In this document: one piece after another, positions 9,585 to 17,858 of the stretch
Layout: every line of letters begins with the position of its first letter
Numbering within the stretch: the first letter of the stretch is position 1
Assembly: GCA_965601825.1 (NCBI GenBank)
Contig: OZ271839.1
Span: 496,001 to 560,000 of the forward strand
Origin: HXMU1420-13 sp965601825
Lineage (GTDB): Bacteria; Bacteroidota; Rhodothermia; Balneolales; Balneolaceae
Length of the DNA stretch: 64,000 nucleotides
Direction: 5' to 3'
Translations under genes and position numbers: made by a program
The notes under the pieces: generated by a model
The model's input: the letters and a program-made list of their open reading frames with translations, nothing else
The model's database searches: none
Told to the model about the DNA's origin: nothing

Positions 9585-10142
9585 TTAAAGATGTTTTGCG
9601 TGTTCTTTTAATTTTCCTCGCAACTTCACCAAGGCTTTATGGATTCTCTTTTCAACAGCTTTTACGCTGATTTCTAATCGTTCAGCTATTTCTTTATAGG
9701 TCAGTTGATCGATTCGGTGCATCAGAAATGCTTCACGTTGACCATCAGGTAAATCATTAATGGATTGCTCCAATTTCACTTTAAATTCGCTCATCTCCAT
9801 ATTGAATTCTGGAGATTCATAATCTAGTCTATCTTCACGATCAGCCTCATACTTAAACCTGATTTGATCTTTTTTAATCAAATTAAGCATGGCATTTCGG
9901 GCAACGGTATACAAGAAGGAAGGAGCAGCAACAGGGAGAATCTCTTTACATTTTTCCCATAATTTCGAAAATGCATCCTGCACAAGATCATTCGAGCGTT
10001 CAAGATTCTTACAGCGGTAATACAAATAATTCCGTAGCTGTTCGGCATGTTGCCGATACAACTGTTCGATTACTTTATCCTCACATACATTTTGCATGAA
10101 ACCGAAAGGGAATTGAATTGCTATGACTTGAACGCCTTGCAT
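9585..10142 (-). CDS. ECF RNA polymerase sigma factor (FecI-like)
   Basis: 185 residues. Region 2 is visible at VIEQLYRQHAEQLRNYLYYRC with DLVQDAFSKLWEKC. Region 4 is seen in NDLPDGQREAFLMHRIDQLTY and the helix-turn-helix YKEIAERLEISVKAVEKRIHKAL. The first 15 residues are unusual and ATG 10097 (MQNVCED) may be the true start. With the ATG at 10142 it begins only 5 nt after the barrel gene and ends 1 nt before the fecR-like gene, so it sits inside a longer operon. It probably directs transcription of this locus when the receptor is occupied. Confidence 0.93.
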   Translation of the reverse strand: MQGVQVIAIQFPFGFMQNVCEDKVIEQLYRQHAEQLRNYLYYRCKNLERSNDLVQDAFSKLWEKCKEILPVAAPSFLYTVARNAMLNLIKKDQIRFKYEADREDRLDYESPEFNMEMSEFKVKLEQSINDLPDGQREAFLMHRIDQLTYKEIAERLEISVKAVEKRIHKALVKLRGKLKEHAKHL

Positions 10143-10147
10143 GATAC

Positions 10148-11263
10148 TTATAGTTTTACTTTAAATCCTGTTTGGATATAAGAAGTTTGATACCCTCGAT
10201 ATGCAGTAGTTGTTAATCTGTCACGACTTGAATCACGGATCAAATATCTACCTTGAATTTGAAAGTCGATATATTCAGTGAGTTCAAATCTTACCGTTCC
10301 TGATAACATCACATTGGTGTAATCTAATTTCTCTCCTGAATCCACTATGAAGTTCTGAAATTGTCTGTTCCCATATTTAGCTTCGATTTCAAATCCAGAG
10401 CGATCGAATTCAGATTCTAGTTCAATAGCTGAACTCCAGCCAATATAATCCAGATTTCCCGTTGGCTGATCTTTATAGAGGTTCAATTCTAAAGGAAGTG
10501 AAATCTTCACCCGATCAGAAACCTTACCTATAGATGGAGTTGCTGAAATTGATGATATCAAAAACTGTCGCTCGCTGATTGATGGACTCGTTTGCTGATT
10601 ATTTTCAAATTCCTGATCCCGGTATTCTAGCGAACCCTGAAGTGATATTGTTTTCTCCCATCCGCTATTTCCATCCCAACGTTTTCTGTATTCAGAATGG
10701 ATGAAGTATGACCTATATAAAGTTTGTCGATTTTGAAAGGCATCATAAACTCGATTTCTAAATCTCATTTCCATTCTTAACCATGCCTTTTTTCCCAAAT
10801 AGAAATCAGTATGAATGGGAATTTCCAACTGCTGATAAGAAAGCCGTGTACTAAAAACCAGATCATTTTGATCTATACCATCCTGAAGCCGACGTGAATA
10901 AGATGGATCAATTTCGAAATATTTTCTTCTGGCATATTTCACACGATAGGAACCCTTAAATCGATAAAAAAGACGTTGTGCATCTTTCTGTTGGAAGTAG
11001 AAATTATTTGAAACATCGGCACTCAATTTAATCCGACCATTTGTAAGTGGGATTTCCCCATCAACCGACAAAGTACCTTCGTTATAAATTGAATTTTGCC
11101 ACATATCTGCACGATACATGGTATCACTTGACTGGATATATAAATCCGGATTTTTAAAAATATTCCATTCATATCCTTGATTGGTCTCAATGGATGCTGT
11201 CCATTGGGCGAAAACTGAATTGAAGGAAACAAATAGCAACAAACTTAGAATTACTTTTTTCAT
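10148..11263 (-). CDS. Putative outer-membrane beta-barrel protein, unknown function
   Basis: 371 residues from ATG 11263, chosen because MKKVILSLLLFVSFNSVFAQ is a clean signal peptide cleaved after FAQ and because this ATG overlaps the preceding small gene by exactly 4 nt (ATGA). The mature protein is made of alternating beta strands rich in Tyr and Arg (for example IHTDFYLGKKAWLRMEMRFR, ISLPLELNLY, IQTGFKVKL), as expected for an outer-membrane barrel. I do not recognise a family. It is flanked by an exported peptide and the ECF sigma gene. This position suggests that it works with the TonB receptor or with the ATP-grasp/7-TM pair upstream. Confidence 0.75.
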   Translation of the reverse strand: MKKVILSLLLFVSFNSVFAQWTASIETNQGYEWNIFKNPDLYIQSSDTMYRADMWQNSIYNEGTLSVDGEIPLTNGRIKLSADVSNNFYFQQKDAQRLFYRFKGSYRVKYARRKYFEIDPSYSRRLQDGIDQNDLVFSTRLSYQQLEIPIHTDFYLGKKAWLRMEMRFRNRVYDAFQNRQTLYRSYFIHSEYRKRWDGNSGWEKTISLQGSLEYRDQEFENNQQTSPSISERQFLISSISATPSIGKVSDRVKISLPLELNLYKDQPTGNLDYIGWSSAIELESEFDRSGFEIEAKYGNRQFQNFIVDSGEKLDYTNVMLSGTVRFELTEYIDFQIQGRYLIRDSSRDRLTTTAYRGYQTSYIQTGFKVKL

Positions 11264-11472
11264 GGTGCTGCCTCTATTGATTTTCTTTCCACTAACCAAT
11301 TAGTGAATGGAATTAAACTTTCGTCTACTCTCTCTGTTTGAACAGTGACCATTAAAGGCTCTTCAGTTGATTCTATTTGGCTCGAATCAGGCTTGATGCT
11401 TGCTGCAATCATTGATCCCAGCAAAAGTAGCATGTACGGCCATTTTGATTTATTAAGTGTTCTATTCATCAT
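11260..11472 (-). CDS. 70-residue exported or membrane-anchored small protein
   Basis: Short open frame between the ATP-grasp gene and the barrel gene. Residues about 11-25 (WPYMLLLLGSMIAAS) form one hydrophobic helix after a basic N-terminus; the remaining ~45 residues are polar and Ser/Glu-rich (SSQIESTEEPLMVTVQTERV). The start follows a leader element shared with the 7-TM gene (see 11485-11526). The 4-nt overlap with the barrel supports it being a real, translationally coupled gene. No family recognised. As a small exported peptide beside a peptide ligase and a transglutaminase-like protein, it is a candidate substrate; that is inference. Confidence 0.65.
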   Translation of the reverse strand: MMNRTLNKSKWPYMLLLLGSMIAASIKPDSSQIESTEEPLMVTVQTERVDESLIPFTNWLVERKSIEAAP

Positions 11473-11484
11473 GTTATAGATTTC

Positions 11485-11526
11485 GTTTTTCTATAAAACA
11501 ATTGAAGACACTCTTACCCTACCCCC
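11485..11526 (-). promoter_or_regulatory. Shared upstream element, copy B (before the 70-residue gene)
   Basis: On the minus strand: GGGGTAGGGTA (ending at 11515), exactly 13 nt, then TTGTTTT, ATA and GAAAAAC (to 11485), 12 nt before the ATG. The same arrangement stands before the 7-TM gene (13945-13987) with the same 13-nt spacing. TTGTTTT can pair with the following AAAACGA (one G-T pair) to form a 7-bp hairpin. Could be an ECF promoter with its leader, or an RNA control element. Confidence 0.55.
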
Positions 11527-11530
11527 TAAT

Positions 11531-12409
11531 TTATTTTTCTAGCTTATGAAGCATTTTATTTAGTCCTGACTTATTTGCTAATTGAATTCCCAAACCTGGA
11601 CGAACATTTACCTCTAAAACCAGTGGACCTTTTTCTTCATCAATAACTATGTCTATTCCCATATAATTAAGTGGGAATGCTGAGGCAGTTTTTTTTGAAA
11701 GCTGAACCACTTCCCTCCAACAAGGAATTTTAAAACCGGCTAATTTTTGATTACTGTCTGGATGAAAACGCACATAACTATCTCCTGTATAAGCTTGCGT
11801 TAAGCAACCCGAATTTAAATCAAGTCCAACTGCCAGACCACCTTGATGGAGATTAGCTTTTCCGCCAGACTTCTCGGTTGGCAATCTCAACATTCCCATG
11901 ATTAGTTTTCCATCGCAAACTATAATTCGAATATCTGCAACGCCCTTAGGATATAGTTTAAGAATGTCTCTATGTGGTTTAATTAGTTCTTCGATTATTA
12001 CCCTATCTGAATCACCAAAAGAGTACATGCCAAATAGTACATTCGCCATATGAGTACCTATTTCCATTATGGAAATAGGTTTTCGTCCCTCACACCATAT
12101 TCCGTCTCGCTTGGTAAGTACTTTTATGCCTCCTCCACCGCTTCCTTTTGCCGGCTTTATAACTACACTTTCGAGATGACTTACTTCCGCCCACTTAGCT
12201 TCTATTTCGCCAATCTTTGAAACAACTGCTAAGGTCTTTGAACAGCTTAAACCATGCTGTTCCAGTATCTCCTTTGTTAACAGTTTATCATCAGCAAATT
12301 TGTAGTTCTCTCTTTTATTGTGAACATATACAAGGCTGGAATTGCGTTCATTAATTCCGAGTACACTTTTTTCCCAATCTCTGAATCTTTTAAGTACTCC
12401 TCCTAACAT
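11531..12409 (-). CDS. ATP-grasp ligase, RimK-related (alpha-L-glutamate ligase-like)
   Basis: 292 residues. ATP-grasp features: ATP-binding VVIKPAKGSGGGGIKVL (about residues 80-96), and the Mg-binding end LVLEVNVRPGLGIQL (about 270-284). The N-terminal YVHNKRENYKFADDKLLTKEIL is typical for the RimK-related family often described as alpha-L-glutamate ligase-like (TIGR02291 type). Such enzymes join an amino acid or peptide carboxylate to an amine. In known genomes this family is encoded beside a 7-TM inactive-transglutaminase protein, exactly as here: the gene starts with zero spacing after that gene's stop, with a strong GGAGG inside the upstream coding end. No signal peptide, so it acts in the cytoplasm. 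Substrate unknown. Confidence 0.88.
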   Translation of the reverse strand: MLGGVLKRFRDWEKSVLGINERNSSLVYVHNKRENYKFADDKLLTKEILEQHGLSCSKTLAVVSKIGEIEAKWAEVSHLESVVIKPAKGSGGGGIKVLTKRDGIWCEGRKPISIMEIGTHMANVLFGMYSFGDSDRVIIEELIKPHRDILKLYPKGVADIRIIVCDGKLIMGMLRLPTEKSGGKANLHQGGLAVGLDLNSGCLTQAYTGDSYVRFHPDSNQKLAGFKIPCWREVVQLSKKTASAFPLNYMGIDIVIDEEKGPLVLEVNVRPGLGIQLANKSGLNKMLHKLEK

Positions 12410-13936
12410 TTAAACCTCCACTTTTTGAAGTGCTCCAAATCTGGAATACTCACTTATTCGCAACCCAATCCACTTACCAAGGAATAGTGCAATTCCGATG
12501 ATTGTGATTAATAATTCTGGGTAGTCAATAAAAAGTGATTGAATAAAAACGGAACCTAAAATCCAGCTACAAAAAATAGTAACAAGAATAGTTTGGGCAT
12601 ATACAGATAACGCTTTTGATAAAGAATCTTCTTCTACTTTTCGTGCAAATTTATCTGCAACCATTGTGAGGATGATCACCGGAAATAGCAATGCAGATGA
12701 AGGATCAACCCATCCATATTCCTGAAAAACACGGATACAAATCAAACAAAAAATGGTAACCGCTGATAGTAAGATTACAATTTTAGGAGTATATAATAAC
12801 TGCCATTTGCCTAATGGAATCCCTAATATTGAAATCAATATTATGACACCGGTAAAGAAAAGAATGCCGGCTAATACTCCCATTTCGATAAAGGCGAAAC
12901 CAATTAATGCCGGAAGAAACACACCATAGGTTTGAACACCTACTACGTTTTTAAATATTGCTACAATCAACGCTCCAAGCGGCAATAACAATAAAAATAA
13001 AAGTGGCTGTACCGGGAGCGATGTATCATCAAAAAGTTCATTTATAGAAAGTAACGAGACAAAACCGGCATTTTTATTTCCAACTTCTTTAATGTGATAC
13101 ATGTAATCAAAATCATAGCCGGTATTTCTTGTAATTAAAAATTCATCACCTACATATAATTTCAAATAATGAGCAGGAAGGCTTGCGAAGTGACCATTCA
13201 AAGCATCAAACGGGACCCATTTATTCCCAATAAAAGCTTCTACCCAGGCATGAGATGTTCTCTTTGAAGTTTCTTCAAGTATCATCCCACCAACCATCCG
13301 CGCCGGTATATTTTGAGACCTGAACATCGCTACAAGTAATCTGCTTTTCCCGTTACATGAGCAGCTTTGATTTTGAAGACAAGTAACGGCATCAGTGAGT
13401 GTAGAAATTTTTGCACTGGGGATACTATCCACATAATCAAAAAATGATCGTGCTAAATCCAAGCCACTTGCATGATCACTAATACTCAATTGATGTAATA
13501 AAAGCTGGATATCCGGGTGCCTAACCTGAATAACCTCAGTTGGTGATAAATATTTATCAAAATTGGATGTTTCAATTTCGATGCTTTCCAACTCCTCAAA
13601 ATTATATTGTACAGACTGAGGTTGCGCCAAAAATGAGAAGGTGAGTGTTTTATCTGATGTTAATTTGCCTGTCCAACTTACTTCATGATTTTCATTAATG
13701 ATTTCACTTTCAATATTTGAACCTAGTGGGGACTGAAGTTCGATTATCTGTCTAAAATCAGTTAGTGGCAGAAATGAATTAACTCGATAATTCTCTTTAT
13801 TACCTTCTAAAATAAATTCATAGGTAATTTCATACAGAGGAAGTTCACTCGAAAAAACTTCATTCTCGTTGATGATTTCTTTTGTCCCAATCCAGATTAG
13901 TGGAACAATGATGCAAAGTAGAGCTGTGGGTCTCAT
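12410..13936 (-). CDS. Transglutaminase-like protein fused to seven transmembrane helices
   Basis: 508 residues from ATG 13936 (a TTG at 13963 would add nine residues before the signal-anchor helix). Order: signal anchor (RPTALLCIIVPLIWIG, about 2-17), a beta-rich periplasmic region (about 20-150), a transglutaminase-like domain (about 155-260), then seven hydrophobic helices in the last ~210 residues, the second containing GVFLPALIGFAF. The architecture matches the family called 'inactive transglutaminase fused to 7 TM helices' (PF14400/PF14402 type). Here Cys194 (CSCNGKS), His229 (SHAWVEAF) and Asp244 (WVPFDALNG) are all in the expected places, so activity cannot be excluded. It is directly coupled to the ATP-grasp gene downstream. 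Confidence 0.88.
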   Translation of the reverse strand: MRPTALLCIIVPLIWIGTKEIINENEVFSSELPLYEITYEFILEGNKENYRVNSFLPLTDFRQIIELQSPLGSNIESEIINENHEVSWTGKLTSDKTLTFSFLAQPQSVQYNFEELESIEIETSNFDKYLSPTEVIQVRHPDIQLLLHQLSISDHASGLDLARSFFDYVDSIPSAKISTLTDAVTCLQNQSCSCNGKSRLLVAMFRSQNIPARMVGGMILEETSKRTSHAWVEAFIGNKWVPFDALNGHFASLPAHYLKLYVGDEFLITRNTGYDFDYMYHIKEVGNKNAGFVSLLSINELFDDTSLPVQPLLFLLLLPLGALIVAIFKNVVGVQTYGVFLPALIGFAFIEMGVLAGILFFTGVIILISILGIPLGKWQLLYTPKIVILLSAVTIFCLICIRVFQEYGWVDPSSALLFPVIILTMVADKFARKVEEDSLSKALSVYAQTILVTIFCSWILGSVFIQSLFIDYPELLITIIGIALFLGKWIGLRISEYSRFGALQKVEV

Positions 13937-13944
13937 GTTGTTTT

Positions 13945-13987
13945 GTTTTTCAATAGAAAACAACTAACCCGAATTATACCCTACCCC
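13945..13987 (-). promoter_or_regulatory. Shared upstream element, copy A (before the 7-TM gene)
   Basis: On the minus strand, directly after the stop codon of the deacetylase-like gene: GGGGTAGGGTA (13987-13977), 13 nt, then TTGTTTTCTATT and GAAAAAC (to 13945), 8 nt before ATG 13936. It matches copy B at 11485-11526 in both blocks and spacing. TTGTTTT pairs perfectly with AAAACAA to give a 7-bp hairpin. Confidence 0.55.
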
Positions 13988-14887
13988 TTAATGAAATAAA
14001 TCTGCAGCTATTCTAAAGGTGTTGCAATGTGCTTCTAAAATCAGCTTGATATCTGGTGAATACCCTCCGCCCATAGTCACCATAACAGGTATTTTTTGTT
14101 CTTTTAGAATATTAAAAACAAAATCATCTCTTTTTCTGCAGCCGTCCAGGGTTAACGCGAGTCGACCCAGTTTATCTTCCTTCAATATATCGACGCCGGC
14201 AAGGAAAAAGGCAAAATCCGGTTTCACTTGCTGAATAAGATTTGGCAGTGTTTTCTTAAGAATACCTAAATATTCTTCATCATTAGTATCATCTTCGAGT
14301 GGGATATCTAAATCTGAATCCGGCTTTTTGGCTGGATAATTTTTTGCGCCGTGCATACTGAACGTAAACACCCTTGGTTCATCAGCCAGCATTGCTGCGG
14401 TTCCATTTCCTTGATGTACGTCCAAATCAATAATCAAAACTTTAGACACCAAGTTCTGATTCAATAAATGCATCGCCGCAACCACCTGGTCATTAATCAA
14501 GCTAAAGCCTTCTGGTCGATCTTTAAACGCGTGATGTGTTCCCCCTGCAATATTAAACGCTACTCCATTTTTTAATGCAGAAACTGCTCCCTCTATGGTA
14601 CCATTTGTAATTCTGATTTCTCGTTCAACTAAAGATTTGCTTTGCTTAAAACCACTGGCTCTCTCTTCTTTTTTTGTTAATTCCAGATTATATAATCGGT
14701 GAAGATAATCTTGGCTATGAATACTAAAATCATAAGCCAAACCTGCTGTTGGTTCAAAGAAATGTCGTTCGGTTACAATACCAAGACGAACAAGTTGCTG
14801 CGGAAGCAACTCGTATTTTATCATAGGAAAGCGATGATTCTTTGGCACCGGATGAACATACGTTGGGTGCCAAGCTATCTTGAACAT
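13988..14887 (-). CDS. Histone deacetylase-family amidohydrolase (AcuC/acetylpolyamine type)
   Basis: 299 residues. Zinc-dependent deacetylase fold: His pair in GGTHHAF (about residue 115-120), zinc ligands in IIDLDVHQGNGT (Asp and His) and in FLAGVDILKEDKLGRL (Asp), and the GGGYSP turn near the C-terminus. Relatives remove acetyl groups from lysines of acetyl-CoA synthetase (AcuC) or from polyamines. It has no signal peptide. The next gene (7-TM transglutaminase) follows after 51 nt that hold the shared upstream element, so the deacetylase may belong to a separate transcript. The physiological substrate is not evident. Confidence 0.92.
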   Translation of the reverse strand: MFKIAWHPTYVHPVPKNHRFPMIKYELLPQQLVRLGIVTERHFFEPTAGLAYDFSIHSQDYLHRLYNLELTKKEERASGFKQSKSLVEREIRITNGTIEGAVSALKNGVAFNIAGGTHHAFKDRPEGFSLINDQVVAAMHLLNQNLVSKVLIIDLDVHQGNGTAAMLADEPRVFTFSMHGAKNYPAKKPDSDLDIPLEDDTNDEEYLGILKKTLPNLIQQVKPDFAFFLAGVDILKEDKLGRLALTLDGCRKRDDFVFNILKEQKIPVMVTMGGGYSPDIKLILEAHCNTFRIAADLFH

Positions 14888-14898
14888 ATTACGTCAAC

Positions 14899-14935
14899 TG
14901 ATTCTTGTTTTAATCAGCTTTCGTAACAAGAATCA
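14899..14935. repeat. 11-bp perfect inverted repeat upstream of the deacetylase-like gene
   Basis: TGATTCTTGTT (14899-14909) and AACAAGAATCA (14925-14935) are perfect inverted repeats with a 15-nt spacer, about 12 nt upstream of ATG 14887. No T run follows on the minus strand, so an operator or leader hairpin is more likely than a terminator. Confidence 0.4.
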
Positions 14936-14950
14936 TTGATGCATCATTTA

Positions 14951-15397
14951 CTAATTATCTAATAACCAATCTGGTTTTTCCAGTTCGTTTTCGTAAATGT
15001 ACTCTGCAATTGCCCGGACATCTTCCTCAGAAAAACCAACCGGATCCATCAACCCGTATTGTTCAACATCACTATGCAACATTGATTGTTCTGCTGTTGG
15101 GTACAGGATGAATTGCACCATTTTGTCAACGAACTCCTCTTTGCTACCAGTTTCAGCCAGATAATTTCGTTTAGCTATTTCTAATGGAGGCGCAAAACGA
15201 TCATCCGGCGGAGCTGTTGGGCTATGGCAAGCATTACACACCGTTTCGATGTTCTCTTTCGCAGTTACAACTTCAGCCAGCTCAAAACCATCAGTACTAT
15301 TATTTTCAACTGTCGCTTCTGGTTTACTAGTACAAGCACTGCTTAAAATCAGAAAAGCTATTACTATAAGACTGGTTACTTTCATCGATTTATCCAT
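14951..15397 (-). CDS. Monohaem c-type cytochrome lipoprotein
   Basis: 148 residues. A lipoprotein signal (VTSLIVIAFLILSSAC, lipid Cys near residue 22) is followed by a single haem c site CNACH in ETVCNACHSPTAPPDDRFAP. A later Met in YGLMDPVGFSEEDVRAIAEYI is a likely axial ligand, and the DVRAIAEYIYE helix is typical of class I cytochromes. It is probably an envelope-anchored electron carrier. It is followed by the deacetylase-like gene in the same direction with about 60 nt between. Partner oxidase or dehydrogenase not in the neighbourhood. Confidence 0.88.
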   Translation of the reverse strand: MDKSMKVTSLIVIAFLILSSACTSKPEATVENNSTDGFELAEVVTAKENIETVCNACHSPTAPPDDRFAPPLEIAKRNYLAETGSKEEFVDKMVQFILYPTAEQSMLHSDVEQYGLMDPVGFSEEDVRAIAEYIYENELEKPDWLLDN

Positions 15398-15525
15398 TTA
15401 GAGTTATAAGTTTACTCCAACACAATTCTTACTTAACTCAAACAGAAGTTCTTAAACAATTATGTAGGAATAATGAAGTGTAAGCGCTTTTCGTAAAGAC
15501 TGACTTTTATAGGATAAATTCAAAT

Positions 15526-15546
15526 TAAGCCTGGCTAACAGGCTGA
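15526..15546 (-). terminator. Weak hairpin after the histidine kinase gene
   Basis: AGCCTG (15528-15533) and CAGGCT (15539-15544) form a 6-bp stem with a 5-nt loop, about 20 nt downstream of the kinase stop. On the minus strand it is followed by TTAATTTG, a poor T tract. Possible terminator only. Confidence 0.35.
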
Positions 15547-15566
15547 AACACAGAAGAGTACAAAAA

Positions 15567-17858
15567 CTAGTTAAAGTTTGAATGTGATCCTCGCCGAGTG
15601 GCGGCAAAATTAAACTCTAATTCAAATTGCTCTTTTGTATCTGAGCTATAGTCGGCATCCAACTGCTGTAATTGAGCATGAATTAGATTTAATCCAAGAT
15701 TCTTTGGCTTGTCGAAATCAATGTTTTCTGGAAAGCCATGTCCATTGTCGTGATAACGTACTTTCAACAGCTCATGATCAGCTAATAAATTAATTGAAAT
15801 TCTGTTGTCTGCACTCCCATTAAATGCATACTTAAATGAATTTGTTATCAGCTCATTTAATAGCAGCCCTAGAGGAATAGCCTGATTGATATTTAGTTTG
15901 AAATCCACAATGTCTAAATCAAACTCTACCTTCTGTTTCTGGTTTTGCATAGTTGCGCTAATAGCAGGAATCAGTTTTTCAAGATAATCATGCACATTTA
16001 CTGAAGATAAATCATGGGTGTTATACATCAACTCATGCACCATAGCTATCGAAATAATTCTATTGATACTTTGATCAAATATGGATGACATTTCGTCGTC
16101 ATCTAACTCAACTTTCTGTAGTTCAAGTAAACCTGAAACAATAGCCAGATTATTCTTTACCCGGTGATGGATTTCAGCCAAAAGTGTAGTTTTTTCTTTT
16201 AAAGAATTTTCTACAAAAGCTTCAGATTTTTTACGCTCTGTGATATCCTGAGTAATTCCCATCACACGTACAACAACATCATCTTCATTCTTAATAGGTA
16301 CCATGAGCGACTGATATTGATTCTCACCTGTAGCAAATTCGAATTCAGTGGATTCACCCAGTAATGTCTCATTGAAAAGATCATCAATCATATTGGCATG
16401 CTTCTTACCTAACAAAACCGGATAATAGCGACCAATTAACTGTTCCGGGTGTTCAAGGTGGAACATTTCAACTCCCGCTTGATTGATGGAAATCAGTCTT
16501 CCTTCAGTATCTAATTCATGAATACAGTAGGGCGAATTCGAAATTAGTGTTCTTAAGCGGCCTTCGTTTCTTTCTAGCTCTTTTTCTGCTTTTATTCTCT
16601 TTGTGATATCAATAGAAAAAACGGTAAGCCCAATTATTTGGCCATCTTTATTTTTGATTGGCGAAAACCAGTTTTGCCAATAATAGACTTGTAGATCCTG
16701 CCCAATCAGCTCCTGTATAAAATCGAAGGATTCTCCATTTAGCGCCCTGTTATAGTTAACCATCAAAATGGCGCGCTTTGTTTTGGGTACTACATCAAAA
16801 ACATTCATGCCTTCTCTGATAGGAATACCATAAAGTTCTGACGTTAAGTTCCTATAGATTTCATTAAAAGCGATGTAATTATAAAATCTATCCAAAGAGA
16901 AGATGGCAATATTCTGTGGACTCTCTAAAACGGAGGTTAACAACTCAGAATTAAGTCGAAATTGTTCTCTGCTGTCCAACAATTCTTTCGATTTCTCCTG
17001 AAGCAAACTCTCCAACTCAATCGGTTTATGAAATAACTTGTATGAGAGATACCCTAAAACACAGGAAATCATCAAAGAAATCAGAACCAATATCAGGAAG
17101 TAATTTACCGGTCCGGAAGAATCAATCCTGCTTGCATACAATTTCCAGTCACCCTCCGGAAAACTGACCGATTCAAATTGATTAAAATCACCGGTAAAGT
17201 CTGAATCGATAAACTTTTCTTCTATTCCGGTATTTGGATTTACTTTCGCTAACTGAAAATTATAAACATCAGATAACTCATTTATCCCGGAATTATTAAT
17301 CAGCGTTTCCAAATAAATGATTACGGCTGAGAACCCTAGCAGCTCGTCGTTATTCTTAATTGGGAAACGTCCAATTATGGCCATACCTCCCTGCCTGAGT
17401 TCAAAAGGACCGGCAAAATAGATGGAATTTAACTCAGCAGCTCTCATAACCTCTTTGTTGACGTTCGGATCCGCTAAGATATCATAGCCTATAACACTTT
17501 CATTTCCTTCGAGAGGATAAACATGTTGGATGATTCCTCCGGGTACTAACTGGGCAACATCAACCGATTTATAGTTTTCAACTATTTGCTTTGCTGTTTC
17601 TTCGAAGTTTTTGACTTTACCATTTTCATCAACTGTAAGAGAAAGAAAAACAGCCGCATTACTAGCCTCTCGAATTAGATCGTCAATATTTTGCTCAACG
17701 ATTTCAAGGTTCTCCTGTTTTTCATCCAATTCATTTTGTAACTGTACCAGATATTGTGAATAAGCCAATACCATTCCTATGGATAGAATCATAATTCCTA
17801 TCAGCAAGCCTGACAATGCAGGTGGAAATCGTTTTATGGGTTTATCGGAGTGACTCAA
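15567..17858 (-). CDS. CHASE-PAS-PAS sensor histidine kinase (HisKA_2 type)
   Basis: 763 residues. TM helix (about 15-33, LLIGIMILSIGMVLAYSQY), periplasmic CHASE domain (about 55-240, with IQHVYPLEGNESVIGYD and GPFELRQGGMAIIGRFPI), second TM helix (about 252-272, YFLILVLISLMISCVLGYL), coiled linker, PAS (about 300-420), PAS (about 425-545), HisKA_2 phospho-acceptor LAEIHHRVKNNLAIVSGLLELQ, and an ATPase domain with the N-box NELITNSFKYAF and G-box NGHGF. CHASE domains sense extracellular small molecules. The HisKA_2 family often phosphorylates stand-alone receivers. No cognate regulator is adjacent; the CheY-like gene at 5325 is the nearest candidate. Confidence 0.93.
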   Translation of the reverse strand: MSHSDKPIKRFPPALSGLLIGIMILSIGMVLAYSQYLVQLQNELDEKQENLEIVEQNIDDLIREASNAAVFLSLTVDENGKVKNFEETAKQIVENYKSVDVAQLVPGGIIQHVYPLEGNESVIGYDILADPNVNKEVMRAAELNSIYFAGPFELRQGGMAIIGRFPIKNNDELLGFSAVIIYLETLINNSGINELSDVYNFQLAKVNPNTGIEEKFIDSDFTGDFNQFESVSFPEGDWKLYASRIDSSGPVNYFLILVLISLMISCVLGYLSYKLFHKPIELESLLQEKSKELLDSREQFRLNSELLTSVLESPQNIAIFSLDRFYNYIAFNEIYRNLTSELYGIPIREGMNVFDVVPKTKRAILMVNYNRALNGESFDFIQELIGQDLQVYYWQNWFSPIKNKDGQIIGLTVFSIDITKRIKAEKELERNEGRLRTLISNSPYCIHELDTEGRLISINQAGVEMFHLEHPEQLIGRYYPVLLGKKHANMIDDLFNETLLGESTEFEFATGENQYQSLMVPIKNEDDVVVRVMGITQDITERKKSEAFVENSLKEKTTLLAEIHHRVKNNLAIVSGLLELQKVELDDDEMSSIFDQSINRIISIAMVHELMYNTHDLSSVNVHDYLEKLIPAISATMQNQKQKVEFDLDIVDFKLNINQAIPLGLLLNELITNSFKYAFNGSADNRISINLLADHELLKVRYHDNGHGFPENIDFDKPKNLGLNLIHAQLQQLDADYSSDTKEQFELEFNFAATRRGSHSNFN

